Shown here: piece by piece, positions 17,780-27,360 of the stretch
How positions within the stretch are numbered: position 1 is the first letter of the stretch
Layout: the number at the start of each line of letters is the position of its first letter
NCBI GenBank assembly: GCA_947498765.1
Contig: CANMLG010000015.1
Location: forward strand, 62,001-126,000
From: an uncultured Aquimarina sp.
Lineage (GTDB): Bacteria > Bacteroidota > Bacteroidia > Flavobacteriales > Flavobacteriaceae
Reading direction: 5' to 3'
Length of the DNA stretch: 64,000 bases
Program-made: the position numbers and the translations under genes
The notes under the pieces: model-generated
The model's database searches: none
Told to the model about the DNA's origin: nothing
Seen by the model: the letters and a program-made list of their open reading frames with translations, nothing else

Positions 17780-18456
17780 TTATAGTGTAGTTTACTGATT
17801 GTCTTTTATTTTTTTTAATACTTTATGGAGTAATGAATATCAGATGTTTTTTAAGAAAAATTATGCGATGTGTAGTGTTAAAATCAGAAAAAAATATCTT
17901 TTTATCAAAAAGGCAGACTACTTATTTACGTTATAATAACAATAAAATACAACTTTTATATTCGATCTAAGCAGATTAGCTCTTAATTCTACTCTAAAAT
18001 ATATTTTTTTTTTGTTTAAAAATATTTCTAAAGTTAGTTTTTTGTTAATTAGATTATGTGTCAATAAAATCAGATAAAAGTAATAATGTGTTTTAAGTTT
18101 ATTGTAGTTGTTTTTTTGCTTTTATTCTGGTTTTTAAAATGTTAACATTAAGTTAAATTAGATTTAACACCTTATTTAGTCATATAAAATGAGCTTTTTG
18201 TAAAGTAGTGTATGTAAATTTAATTTTTTATGCTAAGTAAATTTGTTCTTTTTTTAAGTTTTTATATGTAAGATAATACTTCAATTTTATTTTGATAATA
18301 GATCCATTTTTGTGATATTTTTATGAATTATGCAATTTAACGAAAACATTATAGTTAAATATTCAATAAATTTTTTAATTTTTTAAAGTATCAATAATTT
18401 TTAGTTTTTAATATATTGCAGATATAACGATGTAGTACAACTAACTATTAACTGAA
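17780..18456. other. Very AT-rich intergenic region before first SusC gene
   Basis: No open frame of useful length or RNA gene was recognised in these 677 bases. The DNA is rich in T tracts. TAAATTTG at 18238-18245 fits the TAnnTTTG -7 pattern but would give a leader of about 200 bases, and no -33 element sits at the right distance. A closer, imperfect TATATTG lies at 18412-18418. It presumably holds the promoter and control region of the first SusC/SusD operon. The GntR operator candidate found before the second SusC and before the GH36 gene is not present here. Confidence 0.6.
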
Positions 18457-21400
18457 ATGACTATGACCAAAAAAACTAACAAAAATTATTATTTTATAAA
18501 AAAACCTACGGTTTTTTTGCTGACAATGCTAAGTTCATCTGTGGCTTTTTCGGGGAATTTAGATTATAATGAACTTTTCAATAAAAATTTAACTTATGAT
18601 GTAGCTTTAAAAGAAGTTACAGGTGTGGTAACCGATACCAATGGACAACCATTGCCAGGAGCTACAGTGTTTATTAAAGGTACCAATAAGGGAACACAAA
18701 CAGATTTTGATGGGAAATTTGTACTTGACGTCCAAGAAGGGGAGATTATAGCCGTTTCTTATGTGGGATATCAAACTCAAGAAGTTTTGTATAATGGACA
18801 ATCATCGTTAAATATAACTTTAAAAGAAGAAACGAATTCTCTGAATGAAGTGGTAGTTGTTGGGTATTCCACTAAAAAAAGAGGTGATCTTACTACAGCT
18901 GTATCTTCTGTTAAAAATGAAGATTTGAACGAGAGACCTGTAGCAACTGTTAATGAAGCTTTAGAAGGAAGAGCAGCAGGGGTACAGGTACTAAGTAATG
19001 GTTCTCCAGGAGAGGATAGTGCAGTTCTTATAAGGGGTTTAAATACATTTGGTGATGGTAGACCTTTATATGTTGTTGATGGAGTTTTTGTGGATAGTTT
19101 AACAGAATTAAATCCAGAAGCTATAGAGAGTGTTGATGTGTTAAAGGATGCAGCAGCAGCAGCTATTTATGGTTCTCGTGGTTCAAATGGTATAATAATT
19201 ATAACAACCAAAAAAGGTAAGGCGGGTAAGCCAAAATTCACTTTTAGTTCATACACAGGTTTTCAAGCTTTAGATAAAAGTAAGCTGCCTGATTTACTTT
19301 CTGGTTCTGATTTAGTAAATACATTAATAGAGGAAGATATAATTACAGATAATTTTTCAGATCCTAACGCAGCAAATACTATTGGAAATAATACACCTGC
19401 TAGGTTTTTAGCTCCTGGATATACTCCATCAAATACGGATTTTACGGAGGCACTTTTTAGAATAGCACCTATAAGAAATTTTAATATTGGAGCATCTGGT
19501 GGTAGCGATAAAGCTACCTTTAGTTTGAATACAGGTTATTTTGATCAGGAAGGAATTCAAAAGAAGACCAGATTTAGACGATATACTTTGAATTTGAATA
19601 GCAATTTCAAAATAAATAATAAATTTAAGGTTGGACAGACGTTAAATTTAGGATATAGTAAAACGAATTTACCCATTTTAATAGGAGGAACACCATTACA
19701 AACTTGGGCGCTTAGGCAGCCAACATATTTACCTGTAAGAAATGAACAAGGACAATTTGTTGAAGCGAGTAGGGCTTTAGATGATATTCCTGCTAATACA
19801 GAGAATCCATTATTATACTTAGATATTACAAATAATGAATCTAGAAAATTGAGTGTTAATGGATCTGTTTTTGCTGAAATTAAATTATTTGATGGATTGG
19901 TAAATAAATCTACAATAGCAGTTAATTATTTCAATTTGGAAGCAGATTTACAAAGAAATTCATTTGAGGATGGAGGAATTTCTGTTGGAGATGGAGCTCA
20001 ACCTCAAAAAAGGATAGAATTTGATAGAAATAGTACTGTAGCTACAACGTTTACAAATATTTTATCATATAATAAAACTTTTGGAGATCATAATGTTAAT
20101 GCATCCGCAGTTTTTGAAAGAATTGATACAGAAAGAAGGTTTCTAGAATTAATTAATAATTCATTTGTTCCAAATGTTGTTGATCAAGTCAGTGGGGAAT
20201 CGCAGACAACTTCTGAAATACTCCCTGATATTTTATTGTCATATTTAGGTACTTTAGGATATTCATATAAAAATAAGTATTTTATTAATGGTTCATTGAG
20301 GAGGGATAGCTCTTCTAAATTTGGAGATAGAACAGGTATTTTTAAATCAATATCAGGGGCATGGATAGTATCAAATGAAGATTTTTTAAGTTCCAATGAA
20401 GTTATTACTAATTTAAAACTTAGAGCAGGGTTTGGAGAGACGGGAAACAATTTGTTGGATCCTTTTCAGACTTCTGTACGTTTAGTACCATCAGTTGCTC
20501 CTAATATAGGAGATATTGGAGAACCAGATGCTACATCGGGTTTTCGATTTAGAGGTGTAGAAAACCCAAGATTGACATGGGAAACTGCTGAAAAACAAAA
20601 TTATGGAATGGATTTAGATTTATGGAGAGGTAAGGTGAATATGACTTTAGAATACTATAAGAATACAAGTGAAAATCTTATTGGAGAAAATAAAGTAGGT
20701 GAGTCTTTATCAGAAGATTTTATTGATAATATTGGAGTGGTAGATTCGAAAGGTTTTGAATTTTCTATGGGGTATAATGATAATCAAGGAGATTTTAAAT
20801 GGAGTTTTTGGGGACAAGTTTCTAAAAATGAAGCGGAAGTTGTTGTTTCAAATGGTTTAACAGGTAATGGTGGAGGTATATCAGGAGAACCTTTAACTTT
20901 TATAGAAGGATCAACTGCTACAAATATTTCACAAATTGTTCCAGGTAGAAGTTTATGGGGGCTTTATGGTTTTAAAACACAAGGTTTATTTAGGTCTATT
21001 GATCAATTGATAGAAGCTCCTAGTAATGGGGGAGGAGACTTTATTTTTAAAGAAAATCTTTCTGGAGGAAATATAAATGATCCAGCAGTTTATACAATTG
21101 AAAGGACTTTTGATGCTAATGGAACTCCAGTATTTACTAGAAAATTTGCTGATGAGACTAATGCACAAAATAATACTATTGTTGATAGGGGAAATATTGG
21201 CATAGATGATGTAAATGGTCCTGGTTTAGGAGATATTCAGTTTCAAGATGTTAATGGAGATGGAAAAGTTGATAATCAAGATATAGTACAGATAGGAGAT
21301 CCTAACCCAGATTTTACTTATTCATTTAACTTAAAAGCAAGTTATAAAGGATTTGATGCTTCTATGTTGTTTACAGGTATTCAGGGGGTTGATGTAATTA

Positions 21401-21825
21401 ATGCAGCAGCAATACCTTTAAGAAATTATTTTAGTGTAGCAGCATTTGATCGAAATGCTGTAAATAGGTATTCTGAAACTAATACTTCTTCAAACTTTCC
21501 TAGGTATTCTGCAGATGATAAAAATGCCAATTCACGTATTTCAGATCGTTACATCGAAGATGGTTCGTATTTTAGAATGAAAAATTTAATTATAGGTTAT
21601 AGTTTTAGTTCTAATTTATTAAATAATTCTTTTAACGGAACTTTATCTAAATTAAGAGTTTATATTCAAACTCAGAACCTTTTTACCATAACTGATTACA
21701 GTGGTCTTGATCCAGAAATTAGGCCTTCTTATAATAGTTTTGGAACTATAGGAGGATTAGGGATTGATAGAGGTACATCTCCAGCACCTAAATCATTTTT
21801 AGTAGGATTACAATTAGAATTTTAA
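18457..21825 (+). CDS. SusC/RagA-type TonB-dependent outer-membrane transporter (first pair)
   Basis: A 1122-residue SusC family protein. After a signal peptide (hydrophobic core VFLLTMLSSSVAFSG) comes a carboxypeptidase-regulatory-like domain (VTGVVTDTNGQPLPGATVFIKG, about 52-125), then the conserved link LNEVVVVGYSTKKRGDLTTA and a plug domain containing RPLYVVDGVFVD and DAAAAAIYGSRGSNGIIIITT. The 22-stranded barrel ends in an aromatic outer-membrane terminus, LVGLQLEF. It imports a glycan fragment or other substrate with the SusD partner 12 bases downstream. ATG 18457 and ATG 18463 are both possible starts. The ligand cannot be read from sequence. Confidence 0.95.
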   Translation: MTMTKKTNKNYYFIKKPTVFLLTMLSSSVAFSGNLDYNELFNKNLTYDVALKEVTGVVTDTNGQPLPGATVFIKGTNKGTQTDFDGKFVLDVQEGEIIAVSYVGYQTQEVLYNGQSSLNITLKEETNSLNEVVVVGYSTKKRGDLTTAVSSVKNEDLNERPVATVNEALEGRAAGVQVLSNGSPGEDSAVLIRGLNTFGDGRPLYVVDGVFVDSLTELNPEAIESVDVLKDAAAAAIYGSRGSNGIIIITTKKGKAGKPKFTFSSYTGFQALDKSKLPDLLSGSDLVNTLIEEDIITDNFSDPNAANTIGNNTPARFLAPGYTPSNTDFTEALFRIAPIRNFNIGASGGSDKATFSLNTGYFDQEGIQKKTRFRRYTLNLNSNFKINNKFKVGQTLNLGYSKTNLPILIGGTPLQTWALRQPTYLPVRNEQGQFVEASRALDDIPANTENPLLYLDITNNESRKLSVNGSVFAEIKLFDGLVNKSTIAVNYFNLEADLQRNSFEDGGISVGDGAQPQKRIEFDRNSTVATTFTNILSYNKTFGDHNVNASAVFERIDTERRFLELINNSFVPNVVDQVSGESQTTSEILPDILLSYLGTLGYSYKNKYFINGSLRRDSSSKFGDRTGIFKSISGAWIVSNEDFLSSNEVITNLKLRAGFGETGNNLLDPFQTSVRLVPSVAPNIGDIGEPDATSGFRFRGVENPRLTWETAEKQNYGMDLDLWRGKVNMTLEYYKNTSENLIGENKVGESLSEDFIDNIGVVDSKGFEFSMGYNDNQGDFKWSFWGQVSKNEAEVVVSNGLTGNGGGISGEPLTFIEGSTATNISQIVPGRSLWGLYGFKTQGLFRSIDQLIEAPSNGGGDFIFKENLSGGNINDPAVYTIERTFDANGTPVFTRKFADETNAQNNTIVDRGNIGIDDVNGPGLGDIQFQDVNGDGKVDNQDIVQIGDPNPDFTYSFNLKASYKGFDASMLFTGIQGVDVINAAAIPLRNYFSVAAFDRNAVNRYSETNTSSNFPRYSADDKNANSRISDRYIEDGSYFRMKNLIIGYSFSSNLLNNSFNGTLSKLRVYIQTQNLFTITDYSGLDPEIRPSYNSFGTIGGLGIDRGTSPAPKSFLVGLQLEF

Positions 21826-21837
21826 AAAAGAAAAGTC

Positions 21838-23370
21838 ATGAAAAAAATAATGAAAATTTCTGTTTTTACGGTAATAGCTTCAGCATTAGTAGCAATTTCA
21901 TGTAACGAAGATATTCTGGAAATAGAAAATACGAATGTGCCTATTAGACAATTATTAGGTGATAATGTAGCTTTATTGAAAGGAGCAACAAGATCTATTT
22001 ATAAACCAATGCAATCTAGAGGTATGTATTCTAGATGGCAATATTTTTTAGAAGATTTAACATCAGATGAGGTTACATTAACAATTAATCAACCGCCAAT
22101 TCAACGAATAGTAGATTATCGTTTAGATAATACTACAGAAGCTAATTCATTTTATTGGGAGAGCTGTTTTGCAGGAGTTATAGCGGCAAATCAATTTCTA
22201 AATAATATTACAGAGGTAACGGACATAAATAAACCTTTTATAGCCGAAGCTAGATTTTTAAGAGCTCACTATTATTTCTCATTAGTAACAAGGTTTTCGG
22301 GTGTTCCTGTAAATTTAACAGGTGAACCAGTACCAACTCCTAGAAGTACTTATGGAGAAACAATTGCTCAAGTAATACAAGATTTACAATTTGCAGCTGA
22401 GAATTTACCTCCCAAGGGAGTCCAAGCTAAAGGAAGACCAACACAAGGGACAGCATATGCTTATTTGGGAAAAGCGTTATTGTTTAGTGTTGAGCCCAAG
22501 GATTTTGGAAATAAACCAGAAACTTATGAAGAAGCATATAAAGCATTTGATCAAGTTGAAGGTTATAGCTTAGACTCTCAGTATGTAAATTCTTTTAATA
22601 CAGCTGGAGAGTATAATGAGGAATCTTTATTTGAAATAGATTTTCAAAGCGGTATTGATGCTGCTCAAGCTAATTTTTGGAGTGGAAACTTATTGGATAA
22701 TGATACAAGTTTAACTTTTAGAAGTGCAGAATATTCTGGTTGGGGTAATGGTCAGCCAACTGCTACTATGTTAGATGCTTATGAAGATAAAGCTTCAGGA
22801 GAAAAAGATCCGCGCTTAAGTGAAACTTGGTGGATGCCTGGAGATAAATTTGGTAAAAGTAGTGATCGTATTTGGGGAGAAGATGCCGATGCAGTTGATG
22901 GAGGTTTCGGTGCTCCAGCTGAAGGGACAGTTTGTTCTCGTAAATTTTCAGAATACATAGAGACTGATGGCTCAATTCAAGGTAGTGGAATTAATTATAG
23001 AATAATTAGATATGCCGATGTTTTATTAATGAAAGCAGAAGCAGCTTTGTTTAAAATAGCTCCAAATAAAGATGAAGCTATAAGTTTAATGAATGAAGTT
23101 AGAGCTAGACCAAGTGTAGATATGCCTCCTTATCCAACATCTGAGTTTCCATGTACTGATATAGAATCAACTTTTGAAGCATTAGTGCACGAGCGAAGAA
23201 TTGAATTAGCCATGGAAGGGAAAAGAACGGTTGATTTAGGACGTTGGGGTATGGATGAAGAGGTGCTGAGCCCATTGAAACCAGGCTATAACACCAATAA
23301 AAGGTTTTTTCCAATTCCTCAAACTGAATTGTCTGGGAATGAAAATTTTGGTGATGATAATCCTCAATAG
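21838..23370 (+). CDS. SusD/RagB-type surface glycan-binding lipoprotein (first pair)
   Basis: A 510-residue SusD family lipoprotein. The signal peptide ends in a lipobox, VAISC, giving a lipidated Cys22. The N-terminal TPR-like region contains RFLRAHYYFSLVTRFSGVPV near 140, typical of the family, and the C-terminal SusD domain holds RYADVLLMKAEA near 385 and VHERRIELAMEGKRTVDLGRW near 452. It forms the lid over the SusC barrel encoded just upstream and determines ligand capture. It differs clearly from the second SusD at 31709, so the two pairs are probably for different ligands or sizes. It is followed 33 bases later by a small lipoprotein gene. Confidence 0.95.
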   Translation: MKKIMKISVFTVIASALVAISCNEDILEIENTNVPIRQLLGDNVALLKGATRSIYKPMQSRGMYSRWQYFLEDLTSDEVTLTINQPPIQRIVDYRLDNTTEANSFYWESCFAGVIAANQFLNNITEVTDINKPFIAEARFLRAHYYFSLVTRFSGVPVNLTGEPVPTPRSTYGETIAQVIQDLQFAAENLPPKGVQAKGRPTQGTAYAYLGKALLFSVEPKDFGNKPETYEEAYKAFDQVEGYSLDSQYVNSFNTAGEYNEESLFEIDFQSGIDAAQANFWSGNLLDNDTSLTFRSAEYSGWGNGQPTATMLDAYEDKASGEKDPRLSETWWMPGDKFGKSSDRIWGEDADAVDGGFGAPAEGTVCSRKFSEYIETDGSIQGSGINYRIIRYADVLLMKAEAALFKIAPNKDEAISLMNEVRARPSVDMPPYPTSEFPCTDIESTFEALVHERRIELAMEGKRTVDLGRWGMDEEVLSPLKPGYNTNKRFFPIPQTELSGNENFGDDNPQ

Positions 23371-23403
23371 TTTTATCTGAATTATAATAAAATTTTAAAA
23401 ATT

Positions 23404-23802
23404 ATGAAAAAAAATAAATTATATATATTATTTCTATTGGCGATTCCGGTTTTGGGAATGTTTAGTTGCGAAGAAAGTGATAATAGTTCTCAACTTCAGT
23501 GTGATGAGACTATTCCAGTGTTTAACAGTTTTAATGATAGTGACGGAGTAGTTAATGAAACTAGGAATAAATTAGTATGTGCCACTACACAAAGTGAAGT
23601 AGAAGCTAAAAAAGTTATAGCAATGGCTGATTATGATGATACTGTGGAAAAAGCGCGAACAATTAAAAATTTATTAGATAATCCTGATAGTGTTACAAAT
23701 GAAGAAGCTTTGACAACTATTAGGAATATTGAGATCTTAAATATTAGTAATGCAGGATTAAATAGTTTAATTGTTAGGGCAAAAGAATTTTTCAACATGT
23801 AG
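23404..23802 (+). CDS. Small lipoprotein of unknown function after SusD
   Basis: I do not recognise a family. The 132-residue product has a lipoprotein signal (FLLAIPVLGMFSCEES, Cys23) and a mature part of about 110 residues. Two further cysteines (CDETIPVF and LVCATT) could form a disulfide, and the second half is predicted helical (VEKARTIKNLLDNPDS to SLIVRAKEFFNM). It is encoded 33 bases after SusD and before a terminator, so it is in the SusC/D operon. By position it could be a surface glycan-binding accessory protein, but it is much smaller than usual SusE/F-like proteins. Function unassigned. Confidence 0.75.
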   Translation: MKKNKLYILFLLAIPVLGMFSCEESDNSSQLQCDETIPVFNSFNDSDGVVNETRNKLVCATTQSEVEAKKVIAMADYDDTVEKARTIKNLLDNPDSVTNEEALTTIRNIEILNISNAGLNSLIVRAKEFFNM

Positions 23803-23862
23803 ATTCCTTTTTTCGATTTGATAGCAATTAATTTTTATATTTAGAATTAAATATGAAATTTT

Positions 23863-23895
23863 AAAAGGTAGTAATTTTAATTTGCTACCTTTTTT
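23863..23895 (+). terminator. Terminator after first SusC/D operon
   Basis: AAAAGGTAG (23863-23871) pairs with CTACCTTTT (23885-23893) across a 13-base loop, and the T run continues for two more bases. It separates the SusC/SusD/small lipoprotein transcript from the VCBS-repeat gene that starts at 23925, although read-through is possible. Confidence 0.75.
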
Positions 23896-23924
23896 ATATA
23901 CTAAAAAGTAAACTAAAGACGAAT

Positions 23925-26900
23925 ATGAAGAATTATTTTTTGTTCAGATTATTTATTATTGCCTTTTTAACACAATCGTGTAATTATTTTAATAATAAAA
24001 GAAGTAAAGAATCAATAGTAGAAAATAGAAAAAACTTAATTTTCGAAGAAATTAGGTCCGGTATTTCTGGATTAACCTTTTCAAATACTTTAAAAGAAAC
24101 AGATACTTTAAATTATTTTACTTACCCATATTTATATATGGGAGGTGGGATATCGGTGGGGGATATTAATAATGATGGTTTAGATGATTTGTTTTTTACA
24201 GGAAATCAGGTTTCAAATAAATTATATCTAAATAAAGGAAATTTAAAGTTTGAAGATATAACGAATACGGCAGGTATAGGTGGAGATCACAGGTGGTATA
24301 CGGGTACGACCATGGCAGATGTAAATGGAGATGGCTTATTGGATATTTATGTTTTAGTGGCGGGGCAGTCTAAAAATATAAATTTTAAGCAAAACGAATT
24401 ATATATTAATAATGGAGATTTAACTTTTACAGAAAGCGCTAAAAAATATGGACTAAATGATAAAGGACAAAGTGTAAGTGCTACATTTTTAGATTATGAT
24501 AAAGATGGTGATTTAGATGTTTATGTGGCTAATTATCCCATAACGCCTTTTAATGCAAGTACCTATCAGTATACTCAAATGATGAATTATGTACAGGATA
24601 TCCAATCGGATCAATTATATAGAAATGAAGGAGGACATTTTTCTAAAGTAACAGAAAAAGCAGGAGTTAAACAATATAATCTATCCTTGAGTGCCACAGC
24701 AGCAGATATTAATAATGATGGTTGGCCCGATATTTATGTGTCTTCCGATTTTAATTCGCCGGATGCATTGTATATTAATAATAAGGATGGTACTTTTTCT
24801 GATAGAATACATGATATAGTAAACCATACTGCATTTTATGGAATGGGGGTGGATATTGCAGATTTTAATAATGATACCCATTTAGACATCTATCAAATGG
24901 ATATGGATGCAGCTAGTAACCGCAGATCAAAAGCGAATATGGCAAGTATGAATCCAGAAATGTTTGCAGATATTGAAAAGGCAGGATTTAAAACCCAATA
25001 CATGCAAAATGCCTTACAATTACAAACAGGAAAAGGAAAAGATGGATTGCCAATTTTTTCTGAAATATCTCGCTTATCAGGGATTTCATCCACCGATTGG
25101 AGTTGGGGACCTTTATTTGCAGATTTAGATAATGATGGTTTTAAAGATATTTTTGTTTCAAATGGAACGCGAAGAGAAATTAATAATAAAGATTTTTTTA
25201 ATTCTTTAGTAGGGCACAAAAAGCATAAAGATAGTTTATTGTATAATACATTAAGAATACCTTCAGAACCAATTGATAATTATGTGTTTAAAAATAAAGG
25301 AGATTTAACGTTTGAAAAAATGAATGATCAATGGGGTATTTCGCATAAAGGATTCTCTAATGGTTGTGTGTATGCAGACTTAGATAATGATGGCGATTTA
25401 GAAATTCTAACAAATAATATTGATGAAGAGGTTTCACTTTTTAAGAATACTACAGATAGTACTAAGAATTATATCCAATTAAGCTTCAAAGACATCAAAG
25501 GAAATAGAAATGGATTAGGGACTAAAGCTTATGTATATAGTGAGAAAAAAGTACAATTTCAAGAATTAACGTTAACAAGAGGTTTTCAATCATCAATGGC
25601 ACCTTATTTACATTTTGGATTAGGAAAAGAGAATAAAATAGATAGTATTAAAGTAATTTTTTCTAATGGAAACATAAAATTAATAGATAACATTTCGGTT
25701 AATCAGCGATTCACTATTGATGTAAAAGAAGCAGGTAATAAGAACGTTCTTTTAGCCAATCAGCGTAGTTTTTTTAAAAGTGATACGGATAGTTTAGCGA
25801 TTTACAAGCATAAGGAAAATTATTATGACGATTTTAAAAAGGAAGTGCTTTTACCGCACAAAACTTCAAATTTTGGTCCAGGTATTTCTGTAGGGGATTT
25901 AAATGAAGATGGATTAGATGATTTTTACATAGGTGCTGCCAAAAGATACCCAGCAGGTATGTTTTATCAAAATCTAGATGGAAGTTTTACACAGCAAAAA
26001 ACTAAAGTTTTAGTCAATGATAGAAATCATGAGGATTTAGGTTCTGTTATTTTTGATGCTGACAATGATGGAGATAATGATATTTACATTGTGAGTGGAG
26101 GGAATGAATTTAACCATGATTCAGAAATGCTTCAGGATAGGTTGTATGTAAATATGGGTAAAGGCAATTTTATTAAGAGTCCAACATCATTACCAAAAAT
26201 GTTATCAAGTGGCAATCGAGTGTATACTAATGATTTTGATAAAGATGGGGATTTAGATTTATTTATAACAGGAAGGCTTGTTCCAGGGAATTATCCATCA
26301 CCAGCAAATAGTTATGTTTTAGAAAATGTAAGTACAAAAAGTTTTGTAAAGTTTGTCGATGTAACAAACAAAGTAGCCCCATTCATGAATAAATTAGGTA
26401 TGGTTACTTCAGCATCTTTTAGTGATATTGATAATGATGGATGGGATGATTTAGTGGTTGTAGGTGAATGGATGCCAATTAAGATTTTTAAAAATAGCAA
26501 AGGGAAATTTTTAGATGTTTCAAAAAAATACGGGCTATCCAGTGAAACTTCGGGCTGGTGGTTTAGTATTAAATCAGCAGATTTTGATGCTGATGGGGAT
26601 CAAGACTTTATTATAGGGAATTTAGGGTTAAATTATAAATACAAAGCCGATAAAGAAGAAACATTCGATATTTATTTTAATGATTTTGATGGGAATAAAA
26701 AGAATGATATTGTATTAAGTTACTATAATGAAGGCAAACAATATCCAGTTAGAGGGAGACAATGTTCCAGTCAACAAATTCCAACTATAAAGAAAAAATT
26801 TAAAAACTATGAATCATTTTCAACTGCCACTTTAGAAGATGTTTATGGTGACAAATTAAAAAAGTCATTACACTATCAAGTAAAATCATTTGGTAGTATT

Positions 26901-27251
26901 TATATGGAAAATACAGGAGGTGGTTTCAAATTACACCAGTTGCCAAATCAAGCACAGCAAGCACCTATCAACCAAATTTTAATAAAAGATTATAATAATG
27001 ATGGTAATTTGGATGCACTAATTGCAGGGAATTTATATGCCTCGGAAGTAGAAACACCTAGAGCAGATGCAGGTATTGGGGGGTTGTTGTTAGGGAATGG
27101 AAAAGGAAAATTTGAATATCAAAATGCTTTCAAATCAGGGTTTGTGGCTAGAGGAGATGTTAAGGATATGGCTTCAATTAAAATAAAAAAAGATAATTAT
27201 ATTTTAATTGCAAAAAATAATGATTTCATGCAAATAGTCAAAGAGAAATAA
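23925..27251 (+). CDS. Large VCBS/FG-GAP repeat lipoprotein with ASPIC/UnbV domain
   Basis: A 1108-residue surface or periplasmic lipoprotein: signal ending FLTQSC with Cys19 as the lipid site. About fourteen calcium-loop motifs of the form DxNxDGxxD are spread along the chain (DINNDGLDD, DVNGDGLLD, DYDKDGDLD, DLDNDGFKD, DFDKDGDLD and others), the signature of FG-GAP/VCBS beta-propellers. An ASPIC/UnbV-type domain lies in the middle (GNRNGLGTKAYVYS to HFGLGKENKIDSIKVIF, about 530-590). The pattern suggests two propellers joined by that domain. Proteins of this kind regularly accompany SusC/D pairs in flavobacterial carbohydrate loci; ligand binding is likely, while catalysis has no visible support. 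Confidence 0.88.
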   Translation: MKNYFLFRLFIIAFLTQSCNYFNNKRSKESIVENRKNLIFEEIRSGISGLTFSNTLKETDTLNYFTYPYLYMGGGISVGDINNDGLDDLFFTGNQVSNKLYLNKGNLKFEDITNTAGIGGDHRWYTGTTMADVNGDGLLDIYVLVAGQSKNINFKQNELYINNGDLTFTESAKKYGLNDKGQSVSATFLDYDKDGDLDVYVANYPITPFNASTYQYTQMMNYVQDIQSDQLYRNEGGHFSKVTEKAGVKQYNLSLSATAADINNDGWPDIYVSSDFNSPDALYINNKDGTFSDRIHDIVNHTAFYGMGVDIADFNNDTHLDIYQMDMDAASNRRSKANMASMNPEMFADIEKAGFKTQYMQNALQLQTGKGKDGLPIFSEISRLSGISSTDWSWGPLFADLDNDGFKDIFVSNGTRREINNKDFFNSLVGHKKHKDSLLYNTLRIPSEPIDNYVFKNKGDLTFEKMNDQWGISHKGFSNGCVYADLDNDGDLEILTNNIDEEVSLFKNTTDSTKNYIQLSFKDIKGNRNGLGTKAYVYSEKKVQFQELTLTRGFQSSMAPYLHFGLGKENKIDSIKVIFSNGNIKLIDNISVNQRFTIDVKEAGNKNVLLANQRSFFKSDTDSLAIYKHKENYYDDFKKEVLLPHKTSNFGPGISVGDLNEDGLDDFYIGAAKRYPAGMFYQNLDGSFTQQKTKVLVNDRNHEDLGSVIFDADNDGDNDIYIVSGGNEFNHDSEMLQDRLYVNMGKGNFIKSPTSLPKMLSSGNRVYTNDFDKDGDLDLFITGRLVPGNYPSPANSYVLENVSTKSFVKFVDVTNKVAPFMNKLGMVTSASFSDIDNDGWDDLVVVGEWMPIKIFKNSKGKFLDVSKKYGLSSETSGWWFSIKSADFDADGDQDFIIGNLGLNYKYKADKEETFDIYFNDFDGNKKNDIVLSYYNEGKQYPVRGRQCSSQQIPTIKKKFKNYESFSTATLEDVYGDKLKKSLHYQVKSFGSIYMENTGGGFKLHQLPNQAQQAPINQILIKDYNNDGNLDALIAGNLYASEVETPRADAGIGGLLLGNGKGKFEYQNAFKSGFVARGDVKDMASIKIKKDNYILIAKNNDFMQIVKEK

Positions 27252-27264
27252 GATTCAAAAAAAC

Positions 27265-27307
27265 AACTTAATAAACTATGTTTTTTTTATATGTAGTTTA
27301 TTAAGTT
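27265..27307 (+). terminator. AT-rich hairpin after VCBS gene
   Basis: AACTTAATAAACTA (27265-27278) pairs perfectly with TAGTTTATTAAGTT (27294-27307) over a 15-base, T-rich loop. It starts 14 bases after the VCBS stop. There is no long T tract after the stem, so termination is plausible but not certain. Confidence 0.55.
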
Positions 27308-27360
27308 TAACTTCGTTTGTGTTAATTTCTATTTTGAAGAATAGTTTTTAATTATTATTT

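Noticed and set aside
22391-22573. Small plus-strand frame inside the first SusD gene
   Set aside because: Out of frame with a well-conserved SusD sequence and without any family pattern.
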